From Rosettibacter primus (GTDB taxonomy: Bacteria > Bacteroidota > Ignavibacteria > Ignavibacteriales > Melioribacteraceae): a stretch of 64,000 nt of DNA. The notes under the pieces are model-generated. The model worked only from the letters and a program-made list of their open reading frames with translations, was not told the origin of the DNA and searched no databases. Numbering within the stretch: the first letter of the stretch is position 1; each line of letters begins with the position of its first letter. The position numbers were made by a program, and so were the translations under genes. Shown piece by piece: positions 54,680-64,000 of the stretch. The DNA is taken from NCBI RefSeq assembly GCF_036860675.1, contig NZ_JAYKGK010000006.1, forward strand, positions 62,001 through 126,000, written 5' to 3'.

Positions 54680-57600
54680 TCAATATCTTACTCTTATACC
54701 AACATTTGCTACTAAACCATAATTTTGAATATTTGTAAACCCACCTATTGATCTTTGAATAGATTGTATATTAGCATTGTTCAAGTTATTGAAGTCTAAG
54801 TATAATTCACTATTAAATACAGGTAGTTTTTGACGTGCTGAAAAATCAACTCTGAAATAATCTTTAGCATATGAATCATTTTCTGGATATCTTCCCCCGT
54901 TGCCTGTTGTTATCTGGTCATTATAAACAAATGAGAATCTAACAGAAAAATCTTTATAATCAAAACCAATAAATGTATTCAACACATGATTAGGTTGGTC
55001 TATTAAACGACCAACAGCAGAACTATCTATCAGAACAGGTATTCTATCTCTACCTACAATTTTAACCTTCACATCATAGAATGGATATCTGGTTTGAGAA
55101 TATATTCGAGAATAATTTATGCCTAATATTAATCCGTTAAATGGATAAGGCAAATACCAGAATGTATGCTGGAAGTCAAGCTCTAATCCTTTTACAATAG
55201 CATCATAAGGATTATTCAATGGACGAAATACAGTAGCATTTGATTTCTTTGTTGTCTGATTAATAATAGGTGTAACTACAAGAGCTCCATCTCGAATAAT
55301 TTGATAACGTCGCAGAGAATCAATACCTGCACCTTCTGCAGCATCCAATTGATAAGAAGCATTGTAAACAAAATCCTTAATAGTTTTATAGAATCCACCA
55401 ATAGTTAAAAGACCTATTTGATTGCTATGAAATGTAAAACTGAGATCATGATTAAATGCTCTTGCAGGTTTTAATTCAGGGTTGCCTGTATATATTTGAT
55501 TATTTTGTGTAATTGTAAACTTTGGACTAATTAAGTGATAATCAGGTCTTGAAAGTGTTTGTGTATATGCGTAACGAACATCCAACCATTTAAGTGGAGT
55601 ATATTTTGTTTGAACCATCGGGAGAAAGAATTCATTTTGCTTATAAGAAGTAGTATCATACATAATTTGAGCTTGAGCATTTCTCATATCTCTGGCATTG
55701 TAAGCGAAGTATTCAGATTTAACTTTTTCATAGCGCACACCGCCAATAACCATAAAATTCAAGAAATTAATTTTCGACATTAAATATGAAGCATAATATT
55801 TTTCTTTATAATTATAATCATTTGTTAATTTTTGATATGGCCCATTATACCAACCGCCTTTATCACCCGAACTATAATCTTTATTAGAAGCATCAAATTC
55901 TGGTCGTCCAATAATATAATTTAATATATCATTTAATACTCCTTTGTTTGCTACATAAAATATTGAGCCATATTTATTATCAAGAAAAGGATCATAAAGT
56001 TTGCTATCATTATCTATAAAGGAACTACCGACTAACTCTCCTCTTGTATTTGTTGAAATACCAAATTCATTTTTGATTGTTCTCATCAAATTAGTTTGAA
56101 TATCATTATCAGTAGAGTTAGCATTTCCATTAAATCCTAAATATGGAGATTCTTGGTCAGTGCTGTTTTTCTGGTCATAAAAGTACCCACCAAACTTTAA
56201 CGAACCATTTATGAAATTAAAGAAATTAAAAGGTACTTCTATATCGCCCTTCAAAGAATATTTCTTCTCATTATAGAAATTGCTAAATAGATTACCGCTT
56301 CTTAAAACTACTTCATTAGCCCCTTTATATTTTGTTAGAAGATAAGTTAAGTCTTCAGGTTTTACATTATCTCTTTTAACACCAGATTGTAGCGCATCTG
56401 TTTGATTAAAATTAAATACAGGAGAATTTTCCAAATTATTTGATGCTGAAGTATAACTGGCTGATAAATCTAAAGTCAAAAAATTCAAATCATAATCTAA
56501 TTTAATAGAATTCATTTGTTGGTCAATTACATTTTCGCCAGATCTTAATTGCCATTCCATTCTACCATTGTCATAGTTAATAGTTTGTCGGTGTTCAGTA
56601 AAATCTGAATTCAATCTGGCAAACATATTAACTAGTTTTAGTGACCCATTTGGTATATTATAATCTAAAATTAAGTTAGCACCATAACGTTGCCTTGTTT
56701 CCAAGTGACGATTGAACGTTACAGATGCAACTTTTATTGGACGAAAACCTGTAGTTGGATCTATTTGAGCCTCTTCAGCTGCAAGACTATAACCAGCATT
56801 CATATTATCAGAATTTCTATCGTATGCTTCTAAATTTATCAGTGCATAAACACCTAACTTATCATTAAAAAATCTATTACTTGCAGAAGCAACCCCACGA
56901 TAATTACCATAATATTTACTTTTTGCAGTATAACCTTGCTGCCATAGTACATTCCAGTGAAAGCCAGTAGGAGCTTCTCTTAATTCCATATTAACAGTAC
57001 CACCAATTGAATTTGCATTCATGTCAGGTGTTAATGATTTATAAACTGCAATTGTTCTTAACATGTAGGGAGATATCATACTTAAATCCACACTACGGTC
57101 ATTATTTAATCCTCCAGTTTGAACATAGGTATCCGATGTAAGACCAATAGAAGAACTACCAGTAGCTGAAAGTTTTACCCCTTCTACTTCAATTGAATTG
57201 TATTTTGGTGATAGACCACGAATAACTACTTTATTATCCTCTCCAGAACTCTTAGTTGTAGTTATTCCAGGTAAACGACTTAAAGCCGCAGCTGCATTAA
57301 AGTCAGGTAATTCTTGAATTCTTGCTTCAGAAACAACATTTACAATTTTATCTGATGTAAGCTGTTGATTAATGGCAGCTAATTGTCCCTGTGCTTGTGC
57401 TGTAATTATAATATCTTGACCTTCAATTGTTGTTAATTTGAGATAAAAATCTTGAGATAGTGTTCTATTCGCCTGTATTTCTACATTAATAGTTTGTGAT
57501 TCATAACCTATATAAGAAACAGTAATTGTGTGCTTGCCTGCAGGTATATTTCTTATAACATATTCTCCATCGAGATTACATGCTGCACCAAGTGAGGTTC

Positions 57601-57760
57601 CTTTAATTAAAACATTTGCCCCTGGCAGTGGTTCTTTAGTATCCTTATCATATACAAAACCTTTAATAGAACCACGACTTTGTGCAACTATGGATTGACT
57701 AAAAATCAAAAATATTATCATACAGATTTTAAATAAGCCTATAGTATACTTTCGAAGCAT
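54680..57760 (-). CDS. TonB-dependent outer membrane receptor with CarboxypepD_reg-like domain
   Basis: A 1026-residue receptor. The signal peptide ends in 'SQSIVAQ'. Residues ~30-115 are the carboxypeptidase-regulatory-like domain ('GSIKGFVYDKDTKEPLPGANVLIKG'), then a plug ('LPDFNAAAALSRLPGITTTKSSGEDNKVVIRGLSPKYNSIEVEG' region) and a 22-strand barrel ending in 'VGIRVRY' with a terminal aromatic. It presumably imports xylo-oligosaccharides using TonB energy. It is the only receptor in the locus and no SusD-like lipoprotein is adjacent, so it is not a standard SusCD pair. Ribosome binding site AAGGAGG. Confidence 0.92.
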   Translation of the reverse strand: MLRKYTIGLFKICMIIFLIFSQSIVAQSRGSIKGFVYDKDTKEPLPGANVLIKGTSLGAACNLDGEYVIRNIPAGKHTITVSYIGYESQTINVEIQANRTLSQDFYLKLTTIEGQDIIITAQAQGQLAAINQQLTSDKIVNVVSEARIQELPDFNAAAALSRLPGITTTKSSGEDNKVVIRGLSPKYNSIEVEGVKLSATGSSSIGLTSDTYVQTGGLNNDRSVDLSMISPYMLRTIAVYKSLTPDMNANSIGGTVNMELREAPTGFHWNVLWQQGYTAKSKYYGNYRGVASASNRFFNDKLGVYALINLEAYDRNSDNMNAGYSLAAEEAQIDPTTGFRPIKVASVTFNRHLETRQRYGANLILDYNIPNGSLKLVNMFARLNSDFTEHRQTINYDNGRMEWQLRSGENVIDQQMNSIKLDYDLNFLTLDLSASYTSASNNLENSPVFNFNQTDALQSGVKRDNVKPEDLTYLLTKYKGANEVVLRSGNLFSNFYNEKKYSLKGDIEVPFNFFNFINGSLKFGGYFYDQKNSTDQESPYLGFNGNANSTDNDIQTNLMRTIKNEFGISTNTRGELVGSSFIDNDSKLYDPFLDNKYGSIFYVANKGVLNDILNYIIGRPEFDASNKDYSSGDKGGWYNGPYQKLTNDYNYKEKYYASYLMSKINFLNFMVIGGVRYEKVKSEYFAYNARDMRNAQAQIMYDTTSYKQNEFFLPMVQTKYTPLKWLDVRYAYTQTLSRPDYHLISPKFTITQNNQIYTGNPELKPARAFNHDLSFTFHSNQIGLLTIGGFYKTIKDFVYNASYQLDAAEGAGIDSLRRYQIIRDGALVVTPIINQTTKKSNATVFRPLNNPYDAIVKGLELDFQHTFWYLPYPFNGLILGINYSRIYSQTRYPFYDVKVKIVGRDRIPVLIDSSAVGRLIDQPNHVLNTFIGFDYKDFSVRFSFVYNDQITTGNGGRYPENDSYAKDYFRVDFSARQKLPVFNSELYLDFNNLNNANIQSIQRSIGGFTNIQNYGLVANVGIRVRY

Positions 57761-58129
57761 ATAGCCTCCTTCTTAATTATATATTATTATTTGATATAGA
57801 TATAGCCCAAAATAGTTTCGCATAAAATGATTTTTTGATATACATTAACGAATAAAAATCATACAGGATTTTAGAATAAGACTGAAAGCTTGCGAAGTTA
57901 TTATGAGAGTTATTCTTCAGTAATAAAAGATTAATAAAATTAATTTGCAATAAGTTATCAATTAATAGAGTAATGCTAAGATGGTTTTCTTTAGTAAACT
58001 GATTTAAAGTTCTGCACTTATTATTGCTTGCAGTTAAGTGCTTATTTGTTTTTATAATTTTTTTCATTCTTACTTGCCCGAATTTGGGCTCTTATTATAA
58101 ACTATTATAATTTATATTATTTTTTTTTA
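57761..58129. other. 369-bp gap between GH3 and TonB receptor genes
   Basis: Very AT-rich. A 96-codon minus-strand frame (57777-58067) is open, but it is built of Asn, Lys, Ile and Leu, has no ribosome binding site and resembles nothing known, so I do not call it. The promoter or leader of the receptor gene is expected here. I see no terminator hairpin. Confidence 0.45.
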
Positions 58130-60439
58130 TTATTCTACGGTTAAATTTGTCTTAAGTAAATCTTCATCTCTTGAAGAATTTCCAACCATAATTTCAAATT
58201 CTCCTGGCTCTACTGTGAATTCCATATCAATGTTAGTAAAAGAGAGAAGTTCTGGTGTAATATCAAATATTACAGTTTTCGATTCACCTGGCTGCAATTT
58301 AATTTTTTTGAATCCTTTCAATTCTTTTACAGGTCTTGTTACAGAACTAAATATGTCTCTTATATACAATTGTACTACTTCTTCACCAGCCATATCTCCA
58401 ACATTCTGAACTACAACAGATAATTGAGTAGTTTCACCAAGTTTAATTTTATCTTTAGTAAGTCTATGATTAATAAATTTGAATTTTGTATAACTCATTC
58501 CAAAACCAAATGGGAATAAAGGAGTAACATCATCAAATAAATATCCTCTTCTTGCAGATGGTTTATAATTATAATAACAAGGAATATGTCCTGCAGACCT
58601 TGGAATAGAAATTGGTAATTTACCACTTGGATTATAATCACCGAACAATACATCAGCAACAGCTTTTCCTGTTTCCTGTCCAAGATACCAGCATTCAAGT
58701 ATAGCATGAGCATTTTCTTTAATATAATTAATCGAATTAGGTCTACCATTAAAGAGAAGCACAATAACTGGTTTACCTAATTTGAGCATTTCTTCAACTA
58801 ATTTATTTTGTCTTCCTACAAGGTCGAGATTTGGTCTATCACCAAGATGAGTTTTACTCCAGGCTTCTCTTGATGTTTGTTCATTGCCTCCAATTGCAAG
58901 AACAATTACTTCGGATTTCTTTGCCACTTCAATTGCTTCTTTAATGAGTAATTCATCATCTTCAGGTTTTGGTAAAACTACTTCATCTTCGTTCCATGAA
59001 CCACCAATAGTTATTTTGCATCCTTCACTATAAAGTACTTCAATATTATTATTAGCTTTTTCTTTTATTCCCTGATATACAGATATATAAAATTTTGGGG
59101 TCCCATGATATCCACCAAGTAAAACTCTATCAGCATTTGGTCCAATTACAGCTATACTTTTAACATTTCTTAATGGAAGCACATTGTTTTCATTTTTCAG
59201 TAATACAATTGTTTCCCTAGCAGCCTGCAGTGCTAATTCTCTATCCTTAATTAATTTTTCTTCAAATTGATTATTTGTTGCTTGAATATATGGATTATCA
59301 AATAAACCAAGTTGAAATTTATATCTCAGCATAGGTTCAATTAATTCATCAATATCAGATTCATGAATTATTCCGCTTTTAACTAATTCAACAAGATTCA
59401 AATAACAATCAGGATTCGGAAATTCTATATTTACACCCGCTTCAACTGCTAATTTTGCTGCTTCTGCTTTATCCTTTGCTACTGAGTGACTTAAAGCTTC
59501 TTCTCTAATATTCAATTCTTTAATTGCATAATAATCAGAAACAACATAGCCTTTAAAATTCCATTCGTCTCTCAAAACCTTTTTCAACAACCATTTATTG
59601 GCATGAGAAGGAACTCCATCAATTTCATTATAAGAAGCCATAACACTAACAGCATTAGCTTTTTTAATTACTTCTTTAAATGGATATAAAAATACATCTC
59701 TCAAAATTCTCTCAGAAAAATTTGCCGGTGCACAATTTATTCCGGATTCAGGTTGTCCATGCGCAGCAAAATGTTTTAATGTAGCAATAACCTTATTTTG
59801 CTCATCAAATTTTCCATCTCCCTGTAATCCTTTAACAGCAGCAATTCCCATTTGAGCAATTAGATATGGGTCTTCGCCAAACGTTTCTTCTACACGTCCC
59901 CATCTTGGGTCCCGAGCAACATCTAAAACTGGAGTTAATGCTTGATGAACTCCTCTGGTTCTTGCATCCTCAGCAATTGCAGAAAATATTTTTTCTACCA
60001 ACTTCGTATTGAAAGTCGAAGCCAAACCAATAGGCACGGGATAGCTTGTAGCTTCTTTAGCAGCTAAACCGTGCAGACATTCTTCATGAAAAATTACAGG
60101 TATACCCAATCTTGTTTCTTCTACAAAAAATTTCTGGAGAGTATTTGCCATTTCTACCATTTCTGTTGGGGTTAACCCTCCATTTGTATCGCTCAATCTT
60201 GCTATCTGTCCTATTCCATTACTAAGATGTTCCCTAATTTTTTCTAAACTAAAATTTCCATTCTCGTCATAAAAAATAGTTTTTTTATCTTCCCAAATGC
60301 ATAACATTTGAGCAACTTTCTCTTCAAGAGTCATTCGCTTAATTAAATCAGCTGTTCTTTTTTCAGGTGAGAGTTTTGGATTTTTATAATCAACTATTAC
60401 TTCTGATTCAATCTGTTTATTATTCGATATTTGTTCCAT
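58130..60439 (-). CDS. GH3 beta-xylosidase/beta-glucosidase, probably cytoplasmic
   Basis: A 769-residue exo-glycosidase. The (beta/alpha)8 domain has 'IPVIFHEECLHGLAAKEAT', 'VLDVARDPRWGRVEETFGEDPYLI', 'KHFAAHGQPESGINCAPAN' and the nucleophile Asp302 in 'GYVVSDYYAI'. Next come the alpha/beta sandwich ('SIAVIGPNADRVLLGGYHG') and a C-terminal FnIII-like domain ('NVGDMAGEEVVQLYI'). No signal peptide or sorting domain is visible, unlike its neighbours, so it probably splits xylo-oligosaccharides after uptake. It is the first gene of the locus, with the ribosome binding site AAAGGGG. Confidence 0.93.
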   Translation of the reverse strand: MEQISNNKQIESEVIVDYKNPKLSPEKRTADLIKRMTLEEKVAQMLCIWEDKKTIFYDENGNFSLEKIREHLSNGIGQIARLSDTNGGLTPTEMVEMANTLQKFFVEETRLGIPVIFHEECLHGLAAKEATSYPVPIGLASTFNTKLVEKIFSAIAEDARTRGVHQALTPVLDVARDPRWGRVEETFGEDPYLIAQMGIAAVKGLQGDGKFDEQNKVIATLKHFAAHGQPESGINCAPANFSERILRDVFLYPFKEVIKKANAVSVMASYNEIDGVPSHANKWLLKKVLRDEWNFKGYVVSDYYAIKELNIREEALSHSVAKDKAEAAKLAVEAGVNIEFPNPDCYLNLVELVKSGIIHESDIDELIEPMLRYKFQLGLFDNPYIQATNNQFEEKLIKDRELALQAARETIVLLKNENNVLPLRNVKSIAVIGPNADRVLLGGYHGTPKFYISVYQGIKEKANNNIEVLYSEGCKITIGGSWNEDEVVLPKPEDDELLIKEAIEVAKKSEVIVLAIGGNEQTSREAWSKTHLGDRPNLDLVGRQNKLVEEMLKLGKPVIVLLFNGRPNSINYIKENAHAILECWYLGQETGKAVADVLFGDYNPSGKLPISIPRSAGHIPCYYNYKPSARRGYLFDDVTPLFPFGFGMSYTKFKFINHRLTKDKIKLGETTQLSVVVQNVGDMAGEEVVQLYIRDIFSSVTRPVKELKGFKKIKLQPGESKTVIFDITPELLSFTNIDMEFTVEPGEFEIMVGNSSRDEDLLKTNLTVE

Positions 60440-60782
60440 TAATTATACCCCTTTATTTACATATATAATTTTCAATGACCGATTAGTATAAACAGCTCTG
60501 TATAAGATTGGATTATTATAAAAATTAGTAAGTAATGCTTCATCAATTTTTGAATAATTGTATTATCAGTTCAAATTTAATTATACCGTTTCAATAATAC
60601 AAGAAATTATTTTTTTTATCAATAACATTTTATATTGAATTTTTGAAAACCAGAATGGTTATTAAAATAATTTGAATTTACTCCATAATATTAATTACAT
60701 TAAATTTCTTCTTAAATAAAAAGATAATTTTGGAATGACTTTATTATCTTTTCATTTGTATTAAATAATTTTAAAGACTGCT
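60440..60782. other. 343-bp divergent promoter region, GH3 and engB
   Basis: No gene is seen. The region separates the xylan locus (minus strand) from engB (plus strand) and must hold both promoters. It is very AT-rich. I could not settle on a -33/-7 pair of the Bacteroidota type, and no long dyad or riboswitch-like structure is evident. No regulator gene for the xylan locus is encoded nearby. Confidence 0.4.
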
Positions 60783-61367
60783 ATGAGAAAAATTGAATTC
60801 ATCAAGTCTATATATAAACTTGATGATTTGCCAAAAAGAGAACTTCCGACGGTCATTTTATGCGGCAGGTCTAATGTTGGCAAATCTTCATTTATAAATT
60901 CAATTTTTTCACCCTTGAAAGTAGCAAAAACAAGTTCTACGCCAGGCAAAACAAGGTCGTTAAATTATTATCTTGTTGAAGATAAATTTTATATTGTCGA
61001 TTTACCTGGTTTTGGATATGCAAAAGTATCTCGTAAGGAAAGAATTGAGTGGCAAAAAATAATTGAATCTTTTATCGAGCTGAATAAAAACATCGTTTTA
61101 GCTTTTCATTTAATTGACAGCAGATACAATCCCATGCCTCTTGATTTCATGTTAAATGAATACTTGAGAAGCAAAAACATCCCTTATTATGTTATATTCA
61201 ATAAAATTGACAAACTAAAACAGTCTGAAATTGCTTTGCTGAAAAAAAATATTAATAAGTTTTTTCCTGAATTAATATTTGGCACAAATGCATTTTTATA
61301 TTCTTCGATAAAAAATACAGGCAAAAAAGAAATTGTAAAACTTCTTTCAATGTTGATGCTTTCATGA
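60783..61367 (+). CDS. engB: Ribosome biogenesis GTP-binding protein EngB/YsxC
   Basis: A 194-residue GTPase needed for 50S ribosomal subunit assembly. G1 is 'GRSNVGKSS', the G2 region 'STPGKTRSLNYY', G3 'DLPGFGYAKV' and G4 'NKIDK', in the expected order. Full length. It is divergent from GH3 and followed after 68 bp by the GAF/GGDEF-like gene. Confidence 0.96.
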   Translation: MRKIEFIKSIYKLDDLPKRELPTVILCGRSNVGKSSFINSIFSPLKVAKTSSTPGKTRSLNYYLVEDKFYIVDLPGFGYAKVSRKERIEWQKIIESFIELNKNIVLAFHLIDSRYNPMPLDFMLNEYLRSKNIPYYVIFNKIDKLKQSEIALLKKNINKFFPELIFGTNAFLYSSIKNTGKKEIVKLLSMLMLS

Positions 61368-61435
61368 AAAATTCACAAAACTTTATTATTATTGAATAAA
61401 ATTTTGAATTAATTATTTGAATTAATTGGAGAAAG

Positions 61436-63298
61436 ATGGGATTATCTGATAAATATCGAAAAAGATTATTAATTTTTATTTTCATTCCCATCTTAATAGT
61501 CATTCCATTTTTAACAGATGATTCACTTCTAAAAATTATTTCCGGCGTTATACTTTTAATTTATGTAGGCTTTATAATTTTTTTAAGGGATACAAAATCA
61601 GAAACTTCTGAATATGAAAAATCAGATGAGAGTCCACCAAAAATTAATGAATCAAAAATTGCTTATGAACCTGATGATGGTGAAGAATTTAAAATCATTT
61701 CACCTGTAAAGAACATTGAAGTAATAACTGCAGAAAATTTTACTCCCTCAGTAGCAAGAACAAGTAAAGATTTTTTCAAGCCGCCTGATTTCAAAGAAAA
61801 CTTCGATAAAATTGTTCGCGAAGAACTACCAAAAGATTTAAGTCAAGATGAACAATTTGGTTTTGTATTGGAAAAAATATTGAGTGTAGTAAAAGATGCT
61901 TTCATGGCTCATACAGCTGCATTTTTCTGGTATAACAAAAATCGAAAAAGGTTGACACTTGAGAGATATATTTCGAGTTCATCTCAAATTACCAAACAAA
62001 AATTTGATTTAGAAGATGATATACTGGGAAAAATTGTTCAAAAAGAAGAACCAGAAATTTTAACAGATATTTCTCCAAATGCAGAAGCTGATGTGATTCG
62101 TTATTACAGCGCACCACAAGGAATAAAAAGTTTTGTGGGTGTCCCTTTATTTTACGGAAAAAATTTAACCGGCATTCTGGTTCTTGATTCAAAAGTTAAT
62201 GATGCTTTTGGTATCGAACAAATTTATTCACTCGGGAAAATTGTTAGAATTATTTCTGTAATAATCAGTCTATTTGATGAAAAATTTTCTGAAACTCAAG
62301 CAGAACAAAGACTCAAAGCATTAATCGGAATTCTTGGGACAGATAAAAAATTTGATAACGAAACCGACATTTATTCTGCTCTTGATAATTCCATGAAAGA
62401 TTTACTCGACTGGGATGTTTTCACATTTGTAGCTTATAGCCCAATCGAACAAAAATTTAAAATTGCAAGGATAAAAAACAAAACTTCACTCAAATATGCT
62501 GGAGAAAATCTGGAAGTAGAATTAAGTGGAACACTTGTAGGAAAAGCCATATTAAGTTTTACACCAGTAAAAATTGATGACACTTCGAGCATTGACATCC
62601 CACGATTTTCTAAAAACGAAGATGTTAGCTTTGACGGTTCATTCCTTGCAATTCCACTGGTTTATGATGAACAGAATTATGGTGTCCTTTGTTTTGAAAG
62701 TCTCAAAAAAAATATTTACACAAATAACGAAGTAACATTTATTAAAAATGCCACAAAGTTTTTTGCGTTCATTCTTCACTCATATTCAACAATAAACATT
62801 CTGAAAAGTCTTTTAACATATGACATTGAAACAAAAGCTCTGAATTACGATGCTTTTATTGAAAGATTAACAATAGATCTTGTAAGAAGCAACGAATTAA
62901 ATTTACCTGGAGCATTAGCTTTAATCAAAATTGATGATTTTCTGGAACAAGAATCTTTATTTGATGGCAATCCTTTTCCTAAAGTCTTAAAAGCCATATC
63001 ACAAATGATAAAAGATGAAATGACCCCAATGAATTTATGGGGCAGATTAGATGAAAGAATTTTCGCAGTTTACTTTTTCAATACAACACCAAAAGATGTA
63101 TTTCTATGGGCAGAAAAATTAAGAATAAAAATTGCTCGCAAGCCCATTGCAGTAGTTTCCCGTCAAACTACTTTCACAGTTTCAATTGGAGTTGCTGCAA
63201 CTACGAATAAAACTGATGTTAAAGAAATACTTTATAATGCAGAACTTGCACTTAAAAAAGCTCTCGAAAAGGGAGGTAATACAGTAAAAAGCATTTAA
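61436..63298 (+). CDS. Membrane GAF protein with degenerate GGDEF domain
   Basis: A 620-residue protein with two N-terminal transmembrane helices (about 11-26 and 31-50), a charged linker, two GAF-like domains (about 140-285 and 300-460, e.g. 'GIKSFVGVPLFYGKNLTGILVLDS' and 'FLAIPLVYDEQNYGVLCFES') and a C-terminal GGDEF-fold domain ('MNLWGRLDERIFAVYF', 'TFTVSIGVAATTN', 'AELALKKALEKGGNTV'). The active-site GGDEF is replaced by GRLDE, so cyclase activity is unlikely. It may act as a sensor or as a c-di-GMP- or nucleotide-binding effector. The ligand is unknown. The start is preceded by TTGGAGAAAG. Confidence 0.85.
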   Translation: MGLSDKYRKRLLIFIFIPILIVIPFLTDDSLLKIISGVILLIYVGFIIFLRDTKSETSEYEKSDESPPKINESKIAYEPDDGEEFKIISPVKNIEVITAENFTPSVARTSKDFFKPPDFKENFDKIVREELPKDLSQDEQFGFVLEKILSVVKDAFMAHTAAFFWYNKNRKRLTLERYISSSSQITKQKFDLEDDILGKIVQKEEPEILTDISPNAEADVIRYYSAPQGIKSFVGVPLFYGKNLTGILVLDSKVNDAFGIEQIYSLGKIVRIISVIISLFDEKFSETQAEQRLKALIGILGTDKKFDNETDIYSALDNSMKDLLDWDVFTFVAYSPIEQKFKIARIKNKTSLKYAGENLEVELSGTLVGKAILSFTPVKIDDTSSIDIPRFSKNEDVSFDGSFLAIPLVYDEQNYGVLCFESLKKNIYTNNEVTFIKNATKFFAFILHSYSTINILKSLLTYDIETKALNYDAFIERLTIDLVRSNELNLPGALALIKIDDFLEQESLFDGNPFPKVLKAISQMIKDEMTPMNLWGRLDERIFAVYFFNTTPKDVFLWAEKLRIKIARKPIAVVSRQTTFTVSIGVAATTNKTDVKEILYNAELALKKALEKGGNTVKSI

Positions 63299-63307
63299 CG
63301 AGACTGT

Positions 63308-64000
63308 GTGAATAATTTTATTGTAATCATACTTGATGGATTAGGCATCGGTGAATTGCCCGATGCTTCAAAATACAACGACGAAGGAAGCAACACTTTA
63401 TCAAATATGGCAGAATTTGTCGGAGGACTTAGTCTGCCAAATCTTGAAAAACTTGGTCTTGGTAATATTGAATCCATCAAAGGAATTTTACCTCAAGCTA
63501 ATCCTTTAGCATCATTTGGTAAAATGATTGAAATTTCTGCCGGGAAAGATTCAACCACAGGTCATTGGGAAATTGGAGGATTAAAAATTGAAAAACCTTT
63601 TCCACTTTTCCCTAATGGATTTCCAAAAGATATTATTGACAAATTTATAGAAGAAACAAAAGTAGAAGGAATTCTCGGAAATATTCCTGCTTCAGGAACA
63701 GAAATTATAATGCAGCTCGGAGATGAACATGTTAAAACAAAATTTCCAATAGTTTACACATCTGCCGATTCAGTTTTTCAAATTGCTGCTCATGAAGATG
63801 TTATTCCTGTTAAAAAATTATATGAAATTTGCGAAATTGCAAGAACAAAAGTATTAACTGGTCAAAATGCTGTAGCCAGAGTAATTGCAAGACCATTTGT
63901 AGGAACATCAAATAATTATCAAAGAACAACTAACAGAAAAGATTTTTCATTAGACCCATTTGATAATACAATCTTAGATTATCTTTATAACGAGAAAATA
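63308..64000 (+). CDS. deoB: Phosphopentomutase, 5' part
   Basis: The first 231 codons of phosphopentomutase, cut by the window end. It begins with a GTG at 63308 ('NNFIVIILDGLGIGELPDA', the metal-binding Asp), then 'GSNTLSNMAE', 'SAGKDSTTGHWEIGG' with the phosphorylated Thr, 'GNIPASGTEII', 'VYTSADSVFQIAAHE' and 'ARPFVGTSNNYQRTTNRKDF'. The enzyme interconverts ribose-1-phosphate and ribose-5-phosphate in nucleoside salvage, which fits the adenosine deaminase elsewhere in the window. It lies 9 bp after the previous gene. Confidence 0.93.
   Translation, partial: MNNFIVIILDGLGIGELPDASKYNDEGSNTLSNMAEFVGGLSLPNLEKLGLGNIESIKGILPQANPLASFGKMIEISAGKDSTTGHWEIGGLKIEKPFPLFPNGFPKDIIDKFIEETKVEGILGNIPASGTEIIMQLGDEHVKTKFPIVYTSADSVFQIAAHEDVIPVKKLYEICEIARTKVLTGQNAVARVIARPFVGTSNNYQRTTNRKDFSLDPFDNTILDYLYNEKI

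Noticed and set aside
57777..58067. 96-codon minus-strand frame between GH3 and the TonB receptor
   Set aside because: Composition follows AT-rich background (Asn, Lys, Ile, Leu), there is no ribosome binding site and nothing resembles a known protein.

Overview
The window is AT-rich chromosomal DNA from a Gram-negative bacterium, most likely of the Bacteroidota/Ignavibacteriota group. The closest fit I can suggest is the Ignavibacteria (Melioribacteraceae-like). The evidence is several secreted enzymes ending in a type IX secretion (T9SS) sorting domain of the 'QNYPNPFNPST...YDILGREV...SSGVYFY' kind, a TonB-dependent receptor with a CarboxypepD_reg-like N-terminus, a bacillithiol deacetylase (BshB1), a fused malic enzyme/phosphotransacetylase, and many genes with weak or no Shine-Dalgarno site. 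Lineage is an inference from gene content; no rRNA gene is present. I saw no tRNA, CRISPR array, transposase or integrase.

Layout. 1-94: start of a TPR-like gene leaving the window. 261-6717: TetR regulator and RND efflux operon (TolC-like, lipoprotein adaptor, RND pump, PII-like protein), closed by a large inverted repeat. 6844-10659: CDGSH protein, DUF302 protein, then DASS transporter / NAD-dependent dehydrogenase / bshB1. 10820-12274: gatB. 12390-21127: an accessory, very AT-rich block on the minus strand that I consider the most interesting part of the window. 21814-33945: mostly housekeeping genes (RmlD-like reductase, endonuclease IV, DUF1460, dnaB, type-4 UDG, rpoZ, gmk, yicC, BamA/TamA-like, YkuD protein, maeB). 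34213-38264: add, hypothetical, hutU, SerA-like dehydrogenase. 38287-38580: intergenic dispersed repeats. 38620-60439: a ten-gene xylan-degradation locus, all on the minus strand. 60783-64000: engB, a GAF/degenerate-GGDEF membrane protein and the 5' part of deoB.

The accessory block reads, in transcription order: a radical SAM/SPASM peptide maturase; a short gene of 57 codons (19477-19650) with a strong ribosome binding site, encoding an acidic peptide whose C-terminus carries two Cys-x3-Asp motifs and one Cys-x2-Asp; and an exported beta-propeller/FG-GAP protein. After a 213-bp gap come a protein with both Asp-rich motifs of isoprenoid synthases (ComQ-sized), an ABC-2 ATPase and permease, a CPBP (Rce1/Abi-like) intramembrane protease, and an ABC exporter without a C39 peptidase. 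I interpret this as a RiPP locus, probably making a thioether-crosslinked (ranthipeptide-like) product, with a possible second modification by a prenyltransferase. The precursor gene is enclosed by a near-perfect inverted repeat (19447-19466 / 19728-19748), which raises the possibility of an invertible or cassette-like segment.

The xylan locus combines two GH10 xylanases, a GH30 enzyme, a GH2 enzyme, a cytoplasmic-looking GH3, a carbohydrate esterase-like alpha/beta hydrolase, a polysaccharide deacetylase, a beta-helix protein, a large four-repeat glycan-binding-like protein and one TonB-dependent receptor. No SusD partner is present. Four of these proteins end in T9SS sorting domains, and in the GH30 protein the same kind of domain is found near the N-terminus.
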